Origin: Flavobacterium anhuiense
Lineage (GTDB): Bacteria; Bacteroidota; Bacteroidia; Flavobacteriales; Flavobacteriaceae
Length of the DNA: 64,000 bases
Direction: 5' to 3'
Assembly (NCBI RefSeq): GCF_900101855.1
Contig: NZ_FMVC01000005.1
Span: 186,001 to 250,000 of the forward strand
Part shown: one piece after another, positions 57,163 to 64,000 of the stretch
Numbering within the stretch: the first letter of the stretch is position 1
Layout of the letters: every line of letters begins with the position of its first letter
Position numbers and translations under genes: made by a program
The notes under the pieces: model-generated
The model's database searches: none
Told to the model about the DNA's origin: nothing
Seen by the model: only the letters and a program-made list of their open reading frames with translations

Positions 57163-59085
57163 TTACTCAACGACTATCTTTTTGGATGCAGCAGATGAAT
57201 CTTGAAGAACCCTTGCTACATATATGCCTTTGCGAAGTTTTGTTCTAATAGTTTGATTAGCATTGGTTTTCAGATTTTTTGCTTCATAAACCAGTTCGCC
57301 GCCAATTGAGTATATGGCTAGAGAATACTCTTTATCTGACTCTGAAGTGAAATGGATATTAAACTCTCCACCCTTTGACGGATTTGGATATATCTGTACG
57401 CCAGCATCTATTTCTATATTGTCTGCTGAAATATTCTGTGCAACAGCACTTTTTGAAGTCGTTCCTATTTTATTGAATTTAAATAGTTGGCATGAAGTCC
57501 CATAATATTCCCAAAGTTGGAGATTTGCTGTTCCATCCATATTGCAGTTGGATGTGTCCCAGCCTTTTGTGGTGTCAACTGCTGATTTTATGCTGTAATA
57601 GCCGTTGCCAACATCGGTTACCAGCCATTTTTGGGCATCATTAGTATAATTGTCCCAAAGCCGTATCGATTTCCCATTTGTTGGATCTGCACTTTCAAGA
57701 TCTATTACACGTCCAGTTGAGCTTGCATTGGATTTAAAACGCCAATACCCGTTTCCAGCATCAATGGCAATCCACTGCTGTGCTGTTGTGCCCAATCGAT
57801 CCCAAGGTCGGATGGCAGTGCCATTTGCATTCGTTCCATACATAAGGTCTACCACTTTATTTGAATTTGTTTTAAATTCAATTTCATAGACGCCATTGTT
57901 TACTAGAGTAGTGCAGGTTTGCGACGGAATGTTGCTGTTTGCATATTCAGAGAACCACTGTTTGACTGGCGCAGCGCACGCCTCCCAGTTATTGTTGAAG
58001 GCAGTTGTAACATTGTAGGGATCTGCATTAGTTATAAGTCCCTCGGGTGCCAGTAGATTCCAGCTGCAATTTCCTGTGGCATCGATTCTGCCCTTAAGAT
58101 TAAGTCCGAAACCGCTTGTTGTTCCAGTTCCCCATGTCTCTGCTCCAGTAGGTGACCAATCGGTTTCTGTTATCATAATTGGTGCTATATTAGCAATCGG
58201 TTGCACATTGGCATTCCAAGCATTATTGAAGCTGGTTGTATTTTCAGCATTTGCTCCCCAATACCCTGGATAGACATGTACAGCATAGCCAATATTGCCA
58301 CCTGTTATCAAATGGTTTGGATATCCCTGATAATGGGATTGGTATCCTGTTCCCGGTATCCAGCAGACATTATTTGCACCATTAGACCTAATTCTATTCA
58401 CAATATCTTGAAAGAAGTTCTTCAATGCGGCAAAGTGCTCATCACCTGTTGCGCCCCAGTTTCCATTTGTTCCTAGTATTTCTATAGGTTCATTGGCAAT
58501 TTCAAACATAACATTGTCTACATTTTTTAAGTTGGGATGACTCGATAGATATTGCCAAACCGTTCTTAAATAATTATGGTAGCTGTCTCCATAGGCAATT
58601 CGATTGGGACATACTCCAGGAGGGCGAAGCACAACATAAAGGCCTCTGCTTCTGGCGTGGTTGATTAGAGGGATTATGACTTGGTTTACATAAGTAACCA
58701 GTCTATTATAATCAAAGCACGAGATGTTATTTTCTCCAGCTGTGCATCCTGGTGTGTTAGTCCAGTAGGGATCGATATGGAGTCTTATGTAATTTAATTT
58801 CCATCCATTTGCTGTGTTTGTGAGCGCATCCATAACGGCATTATTGTAATTCAGACATCCCTGAACATTATAATTATCCCAGCGACATTGGCCATAAGAA
58901 CAGCCATTGAACCAGGGACTGGGAGTTATGGCTACCCCGTGCAGCAATACATTTTTTCCGCAGGGATCTTTTAGATTCTTGCCATCAACATGTAGAGGAG
59001 GCAACGGCATTCCAGGCCATGCATATAATTCCATCAGAGGAATAATCGCCAGAAATAGAAAAATCACTTTTTTTACTCTTTTCAT
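57163..59085 (-). CDS. T9SS-secreted GH5-family endoglucanase-like protein with ricin-type beta-trefoil
   Basis: A 640-aa secreted glycosidase. The order is signal peptide (VIFLFLAIIPLMELYA), GH5 TIM barrel (about 28-385) with acid/base E199 (FEIANEPIEI) and nucleophile E307 (IMITETDW), a ricin-type lectin domain (about 395-535, with QxW-type repeats such as AQQWIAIDAGNGYWRF and AQKWLVTDVGNGYYSI), and a type IX sorting domain (YPNPSKGGEFNIHF ... GIYVARVLQDSSAASKKIVVE as end marks). The substrate is probably a beta-glucan, cellulose or mannan; subfamily cannot be decided. It has Cys-rich loops (about ten cysteines in the catalytic part), in line with an extracellular protein. It is a single gene with its own terminator. 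Confidence 0.92.
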   Translation of the reverse strand: MKRVKKVIFLFLAIIPLMELYAWPGMPLPPLHVDGKNLKDPCGKNVLLHGVAITPSPWFNGCSYGQCRWDNYNVQGCLNYNNAVMDALTNTANGWKLNYIRLHIDPYWTNTPGCTAGENNISCFDYNRLVTYVNQVIIPLINHARSRGLYVVLRPPGVCPNRIAYGDSYHNYLRTVWQYLSSHPNLKNVDNVMFEIANEPIEILGTNGNWGATGDEHFAALKNFFQDIVNRIRSNGANNVCWIPGTGYQSHYQGYPNHLITGGNIGYAVHVYPGYWGANAENTTSFNNAWNANVQPIANIAPIMITETDWSPTGAETWGTGTTSGFGLNLKGRIDATGNCSWNLLAPEGLITNADPYNVTTAFNNNWEACAAPVKQWFSEYANSNIPSQTCTTLVNNGVYEIEFKTNSNKVVDLMYGTNANGTAIRPWDRLGTTAQQWIAIDAGNGYWRFKSNASSTGRVIDLESADPTNGKSIRLWDNYTNDAQKWLVTDVGNGYYSIKSAVDTTKGWDTSNCNMDGTANLQLWEYYGTSCQLFKFNKIGTTSKSAVAQNISADNIEIDAGVQIYPNPSKGGEFNIHFTSESDKEYSLAIYSIGGELVYEAKNLKTNANQTIRTKLRKGIYVARVLQDSSAASKKIVVE

Positions 59086-59584
59086 AACTTTAATTGGTTT
59101 AATTAGTTAGTAAATTAACCTACAACTTCTTGTAAGTTTTTCATTGCTAATTTAATAATAAAAGAAATTAAAAAACAACCGATTGCGTAATTTTTTAACA
59201 TGAATTTTTCAGATTTCAGTATTTAGAGCAGGTAAAAGGGAAATTAACTATTGTAATATTTTATGTTTTTATTTTGGGTGATGTAAAAATTTTGTTGAGG
59301 GATGATATTGATGGTATCATTTTCCTATTTTTTGCAATGCTCTTATTACAATTGTCTTAAAAATTTTGTATTTTAGTTCAAGCCCAGTTCCAAATCTTGA
59401 AGACATGCTGAACTTATGCAAATGTTCGGCAGCTTGAAAATCATCTCGAAGAAAAGTATCTCAGAATTGTAATAACAGTTTTTTAGATAGCCACAGAACG
59501 TTTGATGGCCTGATGCTTTTAGAATGCTAAAATTGGGATTTATTTTTACAGTATAGATCGTTTTAACCTTAAATAGCTTAAGAG
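59086..59584. other. Divergent intergenic region, 499 bases
   Basis: Lies between the minus strand GH5 gene and the + strand histidine kinase gene. A/T-rich with no supported gene. ATGATA/TATCAT arms around 59302-59320 form a small inverted repeat. No correctly spaced TTG and TAnnTTTG pair was found on either strand. Confidence 0.35.
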
Positions 59585-60892
59585 ATGCAAATGAAGCAAA
59601 AAGACGAAAACCTAGACCAATCAGCCCATATTGCTGAATTTTTATCAGCTATTAAAACCAAATCAGACCGTTTAGCCAATTATTTTATTTTCACCTTTTT
59701 TGCTTTTGGCTTGTTTCTGGCTACTTTTTATGATACCTGGCAGATAGCAGTTGGAGTGGGTGGCCTATTATTGGTGGCCTATTTTTCTGCAAAAATGGTT
59801 CTTGCTGATTCAGACTTATACCAGTATGTTTTAAGTGCTGTTTTAGGAATCTTTATGGCCCAATTTATCTATCAGATGCATGGCCTGTTTGAAATGCACT
59901 TTACAGCATTTCTTTCCAGCGCCATATTGATTACATATCAGAAATGGAAATTACAGATTCCTCTTCTAATCATCGTTATAGTGCATCACGCCCTGTTTGC
60001 CTATATGCAGTACTCAGGGGTAGGCGGCATTTATTTTACGCAGTTGGATCATATGTCGCTGCAAACCTTTATATTCCATATTGTTCTTGTGGCGGCTATT
60101 TTCTCAGTTTGCGGACTGTGGGCCTACCAGTTTAAGAAATACAGCGAAATGCATATCGATCTTATTTTCAAGAAAAAAGAAATTGAAAATATGGAACTTA
60201 AAAGAGCCAATTATGAATTGGACCACTTTGTGTATAGTGCTTCCCACGACCTAAGAGCACCGCTAAATTCCATGCTGGGGCTGATTGAAATTGCAAAAGA
60301 TGAGACAGAAGAAGACCATACTTTGGAATATTTAGAAGCTTTGAAAGGCAATGCAGAAAGGCTGGACACCTTTATCTGTGATATTTTAGACTATTCGCGT
60401 AATCTCCGCACTGATGTAAGCAATGACTCGATTAGTTACAAAGAGCTTTTGAATGACATAGAGCAGAATCTAAAATTCATGGGCGATAATAGCCGCAGCG
60501 TTGATTTTATCACCGCTATTAGAGGGGATAGCCCTGTTTTTTCTGATAAAAGCAGGCTTAACAATATTTTAAATAATCTCATTTCAAATGCGATTCGTTA
60601 TCAAGATACCGAAAAGAAAAATCCTTTTGTTAAAATTGAAATTGACATTTTGGAAGATGAAACGCATATTGTAATTAGTGATAACGGAATAGGCATTCCA
60701 GAAGAATCCCAGCCTAAAATATATGATATGTTTTATCGCGCATCCAATAAGGCGGTAGGATCAGGGCTTGGGCTCTATATTGCAAAGGAGGCTCTCAACA
60801 AACTTGGAGGCCAGATAAAGGTAACTTCCAAAGTGGGAGAGGGAACCGCTTTTTATATTCAAATCCCAAACAGACAGATTATAAAAATATAA
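59585..60892 (+). CDS. Membrane sensor histidine kinase
   Basis: A 435-aa kinase. About six membrane helices form the sensor (35-195). A short coiled linker follows, then HisKA with phospho-acceptor H221 in SASHDLRAPLNS and HATPase_c with NLISNAIRYQD, ISDNGIGIPEES and GSGLGLYIAKEAL. No PAS or other ligand domain is seen, so the membrane part may sense directly. The start could also be the ATG at 59591. Its partner receiver gene begins 4 bases after the stop. Confidence 0.9.
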   Translation: MQMKQKDENLDQSAHIAEFLSAIKTKSDRLANYFIFTFFAFGLFLATFYDTWQIAVGVGGLLLVAYFSAKMVLADSDLYQYVLSAVLGIFMAQFIYQMHGLFEMHFTAFLSSAILITYQKWKLQIPLLIIVIVHHALFAYMQYSGVGGIYFTQLDHMSLQTFIFHIVLVAAIFSVCGLWAYQFKKYSEMHIDLIFKKKEIENMELKRANYELDHFVYSASHDLRAPLNSMLGLIEIAKDETEEDHTLEYLEALKGNAERLDTFICDILDYSRNLRTDVSNDSISYKELLNDIEQNLKFMGDNSRSVDFITAIRGDSPVFSDKSRLNNILNNLISNAIRYQDTEKKNPFVKIEIDILEDETHIVISDNGIGIPEESQPKIYDMFYRASNKAVGSGLGLYIAKEALNKLGGQIKVTSKVGEGTAFYIQIPNRQIIKI

Positions 60893-60896
60893 AGTG

Positions 60897-61325
60897 ATGG
60901 AAGCAGCTTCTCAAAAAACATTTTACAAAAAGGTTCTTGTTGTCGATGACAATCCGACAGACCGATTTATTGCAAAAAAAATGATTGAAAAATGCAGTTT
61001 TGCCCAAGAAACTATTCTGTGTGAATCTGCTCAGCAGGCATTGGAATATCTGAGAGCATTGGAAGATGAGCCTGATGCTTTACCGAATTTTATTTTTCTA
61101 GATATCAGCATGCCGGGCATGGATGGATACGAGTTTCTGGAGCAGTATGCCACTTTTCCAGAGGTGATTAAAGCCAAATGTATAATTTTAATGCTAACCA
61201 CTTCTCTGCATCCCGATGACATTGAGCGCGCCCAAAGCAATCCTCTGGTCATCCGGTTTATAAACAAGCCTATAAGCAGAGATAAGCTCGAAATGATTTC
61301 CAATGATTTTCCTGCGGAAAATTAG
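60897..61325 (+). CDS. CheY-like response regulator paired with the histidine kinase
   Basis: A 142-aa receiver-only protein. VLVVDDNPTDR supplies the acidic pair, D69 in IFLDISMPGMDG is the phosphorylation site, and the lysine is in RFINKPISRD. It has no DNA-binding domain, so output must go through protein contacts. The ATG at 60897 is preferred to a GTG at 60894, since the two lie just after the kinase stop and the ATG is the usual choice. Confidence 0.92.
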   Translation: MEAASQKTFYKKVLVVDDNPTDRFIAKKMIEKCSFAQETILCESAQQALEYLRALEDEPDALPNFIFLDISMPGMDGYEFLEQYATFPEVIKAKCIILMLTTSLHPDDIERAQSNPLVIRFINKPISRDKLEMISNDFPAEN

Positions 61326-61432
61326 GTGGCGTTTTGCTATTAGACAGAATAGTAGTGAGGAAGCTGGTTAGAAAGTGGATTATTTTACGTTTTTTTGATG
61401 TGTATTAGCAATCAAAATTTTTGCATTATGTG

Positions 61433-62563
61433 CTAAACATAAGTCAGAATGTACCCCAGCAATGCGCCTCCCAAAACTACTAAGGCAGTATTTAATTTTT
61501 TTAAGGTAAAAACTGTAATACCGCTAACGCTTGCAATTAAAACTGTTCGCCAATCAGTAACAGTTTCTTCGGCCATAGATATGCACAAAGCGGCTATTAT
61601 TGCTATAGAAGCAGCATTTACTGCATCAATAAAAACAGATAATCCTTTTGCCCCTCGTAATCGTTTCATTATAAAGTTAAGCAGTACAACGAAAATAAAA
61701 GATGGCAGAAAAATTGCGACAGTCGATATCACTGCTCCTGAAAGGCCATTTATTTGATAGCCGATAAAAGTTACAGAAGAAAATACAGGACCGGGTGTAA
61801 ATTGGCCTACAGCAATGGCATCCATTAATTCCTGCTTTGTAAGTAGACCCTTGGCTGTTAATTCAGCATCCAAAAAGGCAAACAGCACATATCCGCTTCC
61901 GTAGAGAATAGCACCTATTTTTAGAAACGTTAAAAAGAGTTTAGAATTTACTGCTGTCCAAAATCCGGTTTGAGGCAAAGACATTAAAGCAAGTGGAGCA
62001 AAGCTGCCAAGTCCGTCAATTCTCATTTTTTGAATATAAAAAAAAGCCATCGCCAGAAGTCCCGATCCGAAGAGTAGATAAATTTCATTAGCTCCGAACA
62101 TAGAGGCTGTAAGGACAGCTATTGCGATCAAACCTAAAAATATAGATTTTACCGACTTTACAGCTAATGGTGAGACTGCTCCAATAATAATGGCTATAAT
62201 AGCTGGTTTGATGCCATAAATGAACGGCTGTACTTCAGGGAGCTGTCCATAAAGACTGTATAGGTGTGCCAGAATCCCAGTTATCAATACGGCTGGCATG
62301 ATAAAACAGCACCCGGCAGTTAGCAAACCCTTCCAGCCTCCTTTGACATAACCTATATGAATAGCCATTTCGGTGCTGTTCGGTCCAGGAATAAGGTTGG
62401 TAGCTCCAAGCAGATCCAGAAAATGCTGTTCATTTAGCCATTTGTATTTCGAGACCACTTCTTTGTGCATCATGGCTATGTGCGCAGCAGGTCCGCCAAA
62501 GCCAATTGTTCCCAGCTTTAGGAATACCCGTGCAATTTCTTTAAGGGTTGCATTATGCTCCAT
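61433..62563 (-). CDS. chrA-like: Chromate-type (CHR family) transporter
   Basis: A 376-aa inner-membrane protein with two homologous halves of the CHR family. The first has FLKLGTIGFGGPAAHIAMM and LLGATNLIPGPNSTEMAIHIGY, the second FLKIGAILYGSGYVLFAFL and AIAVGQFTPGPVFSSVTFIGYQ. The PGP-type turns are the family hallmark. ChrA exports chromate and perhaps sulfate-like anions. Its start lies inside the end of the DoxX gene (11-base overlap), so they are translationally linked. Confidence 0.88.
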   Translation of the reverse strand: MEHNATLKEIARVFLKLGTIGFGGPAAHIAMMHKEVVSKYKWLNEQHFLDLLGATNLIPGPNSTEMAIHIGYVKGGWKGLLTAGCCFIMPAVLITGILAHLYSLYGQLPEVQPFIYGIKPAIIAIIIGAVSPLAVKSVKSIFLGLIAIAVLTASMFGANEIYLLFGSGLLAMAFFYIQKMRIDGLGSFAPLALMSLPQTGFWTAVNSKLFLTFLKIGAILYGSGYVLFAFLDAELTAKGLLTKQELMDAIAVGQFTPGPVFSSVTFIGYQINGLSGAVISTVAIFLPSFIFVVLLNFIMKRLRGAKGLSVFIDAVNAASIAIIAALCISMAEETVTDWRTVLIASVSGITVFTLKKLNTALVVLGGALLGYILTYV

Positions 62564-62987
62564 TTTTCATTAAAGTTTTGTCAGCTGACCAATTGCCAGC
62601 ACCTTTAATAATAAGAAAAATGCTTCCCAGTAGCATTGCCCAATCTGTGCGGCTCTCGTGCATCATTTCCCAAAAGCCATCTTGGGCAAGAATTTTGAAT
62701 TTGGTAGTGACTATAGCTGCAACCATTATTACTAAAAGAGGAATGCCTGCCAATCTTGTGATAAATCCAATCAAAATTAGTATTCCACAGATTATTTCTA
62801 AGCCAGCAACAAGGTTTCCTAAGAATTCAGCAGAAGGCAGTCCCATTTTTTGGAAACGGCCTACGCCGCGAAGAGCGGGAAACAGAAATTTTTGAATACC
62901 TTCTGAAAGAAATACCGTACCGACCATGAGACGGATAAGTAACGTAGTTTTTGAGTCGTCCGTCTTAATTATATTATGAAATTTCAT
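62553..62987 (-). CDS. DoxX-family membrane protein
   Basis: A 144-aa four-helix membrane protein with LLIRLMVGTVFLSEGIQKFLFP and the later ILIGFITRLAGIPLLVIM, common to DoxX/DoxD and related proteins. Role often given as redox-linked or stress-linked, and not certain. It overlaps the start of the transporter gene downstream, which suggests that both act on the same process, maybe handling of toxic anions or sulfur compounds. The 269 bases upstream hold no gene. Confidence 0.87.
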   Translation of the reverse strand: MKFHNIIKTDDSKTTLLIRLMVGTVFLSEGIQKFLFPALRGVGRFQKMGLPSAEFLGNLVAGLEIICGILILIGFITRLAGIPLLVIMVAAIVTTKFKILAQDGFWEMMHESRTDWAMLLGSIFLIIKGAGNWSADKTLMKNGA

Positions 62988-63256
62988 GCTTATATGGGCT
63001 TAAGGATTTTTTGGACTAGTAATGTTTCAGCTCATAAATCTAAAAAATATATTCAGATTAAGATCTATTTTTTTAAAGGTTCAATGGCATAAAACTTTTG
63101 ATCTCTTAAAAGCCCTCTATCTGGTATTTTAAATCTGGATGAATGAGGTATTTCGTTGCTAATAGAGACAAGGAGCGTCGTATTTTTCTTTTTCAGATTT
63201 GTGAGCAATAGTTAGCTTGAATCTCTTGGGAGAGGGAAGTAACGAAGCTGTTAGCC

Positions 63257-64000
63257 CTATACGATGACTAATTTAATGATTAGACCCAAGAAAGCCGCCA
63301 CCACAATAATATAAGGTTCCTGAATTTTTTTTATATAAAGCAGTGCAAAAATGGTGATAATAGCGATGATAGCCGTTGGAATGTCTATTATGCTCCTTTT
63401 GGCTATTACAATTACAGATCCGACAAGTGCGCCTATCACAGCGGCCGTAATGCCTTCTACAAATGCTTTAACAGGCTTGTTCTGAGCAATCTTCTTAAAC
63501 GATGGAGCCATCGCGATAGTAAAGAGATAGCAAGGAAGAAAGGTCGCTAGTGCAGCTACCAGTGCCCCCAAAAAACCATTGACGAGATAACCTATAAATC
63601 CTACAGTTATTACTACAGGGCCTGGCGTGATCATGGCAACAGCAACAGAGTCCAGAAACTGCTGTTCTGTAAGCCACTGATTTTCGGTCACAACTCCTGA
63701 ATGAAGAAAGGGAACTATAGCGAGGCCGCTTCCGAAGACAAAGGTGCCGGCTTCAGCAAAAAAGACCGCTATTTTAGTGAGAGTTGAACTTTCATAGCTC
63801 CAAAATATAGCGAGAAAAGTAATTAAAGAAAAAGAGTTTGCAGTCTTTATATTCCACCATTTAGGACGCGCATAAACAATCATGTATAGAAGTCCTGCTG
63901 CTATAAAAAGAAACACTTGTTCTTTTTCTGTGACATAAGTGATAAGAACGGCAAGAATAAAAAATAGCCATAATAGCCATTTGGATTTTATTGCTTCAAG
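63257..64000 (-). CDS. chrA-like: Chromate-type (CHR family) transporter, N-terminus beyond the window
   Basis: The frame stays open to the window edge (247 residues visible), so the start is outside. The visible part holds the second CHR domain: FFAEAGTFVFGSGLAIVPFLHSGVV and DSVAVAMITPGPVVITVGFIGY, again with a PGP turn. A GTG at 63916 is not a true start, because the helix before it (IKSKWLLWLFFILAVLITYV) continues in frame. This is a second CHR gene next to a DoxX/ChrA pair on the same strand. Confidence 0.85.
   Translation of the reverse strand, partial: LEAIKSKWLLWLFFILAVLITYVTEKEQVFLFIAAGLLYMIVYARPKWWNIKTANSFSLITFLAIFWSYESSTLTKIAVFFAEAGTFVFGSGLAIVPFLHSGVVTENQWLTEQQFLDSVAVAMITPGPVVITVGFIGYLVNGFLGALVAALATFLPCYLFTIAMAPSFKKIAQNKPVKAFVEGITAAVIGALVGSVIVIAKRSIIDIPTAIIAIITIFALLYIKKIQEPYIIVVAAFLGLIIKLVIV

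Overview
The window looks like chromosome from a Flavobacterium-type member of the Bacteroidota. The evidence is low G+C; a SusC/SusD pair; a hybrid two-component regulator; large secreted proteins with type IX secretion (T9SS) C-terminal sorting domains; Bacteroidota-style promoters (TTG ... TAnnTTTG); and dispersed intergenic palindromes of the kind found in flavobacterial genomes. I see no tRNA, rRNA, CRISPR array, transposase, integrase or phage gene.

Layout. (1) 1-758: tail of a metallophosphoesterase. (2) 811-20343: a plant-polysaccharide block on the + strand. It has a hybrid two-component regulator, myo-inositol oxygenase, GH2 beta-galactosidase, an HGSNAT/NagX-like acyltransferase, an SSS-family symporter, two GH28 polygalacturonases, a GH51 arabinofuranosidase and a GH95 fucosidase/galactosidase. 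The set fits pectin side chains and backbone, but there is no SusC/SusD in it. The gaps up to 14.3 kb are filled with palindromic repeats. (3) About 20.3-35.3 kb: an accessory-looking block whose codons look richer in G/C. It holds a structured RNA candidate, two ferritin-like exported proteins, an unrecognised 730-aa protein with a Gfo/Idh/MocA oxidoreductase, a beta-helix protein divergent from a sulfatase, an AraC regulator, a flavin oxidoreductase coupled to a cyclase-like protein, Hsp20 behind a sigma-54-like promoter, a CPA2 antiporter, a fasciclin lipoprotein and an orphan response regulator. (4) 35921-43256: two giant T9SS-secreted enzymes (GHL10 glycosidase; lysozyme-like plus amidase) that share the same ~700-residue C-terminal half. 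(5) 43490-45607: two SDR-type genes whose promoter carries the same long inverted repeat as the fasciclin gene. (6) 45.8-56.9 kb: the most interesting region, described below. (7) 57163-64000: a T9SS GH5 cellulase-like protein, a histidine kinase/response regulator pair, and two chromate-type transporters flanking a DoxX protein.

Region 6 reads as a polypeptide-utilisation locus for cyanophycin (multi-L-arginyl-poly-L-aspartate) or a similar isopeptide. In order it has two tiny tandem ORFs ending in the same peptide, SusC, SusD, an isoaspartyl peptidase, a lipoprotein cyanophycinase, a YfcC-type transporter, a second lipoprotein cyanophycinase-like protein, an arginine-deiminase-like hydrolase and a citrulline hydrolase (CtlX). 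Together they could take polymer to beta-Asp-Arg, then to Asp plus Arg, then to citrulline and ornithine. The two leader ORFs end in an identical GLQPIFNC-stop, but the DNA differs at synonymous positions. This argues that the peptide itself is conserved and may control the operon.

All functions are inferred from sequence reading alone. No database search, RNA folding program or composition calculation was run.
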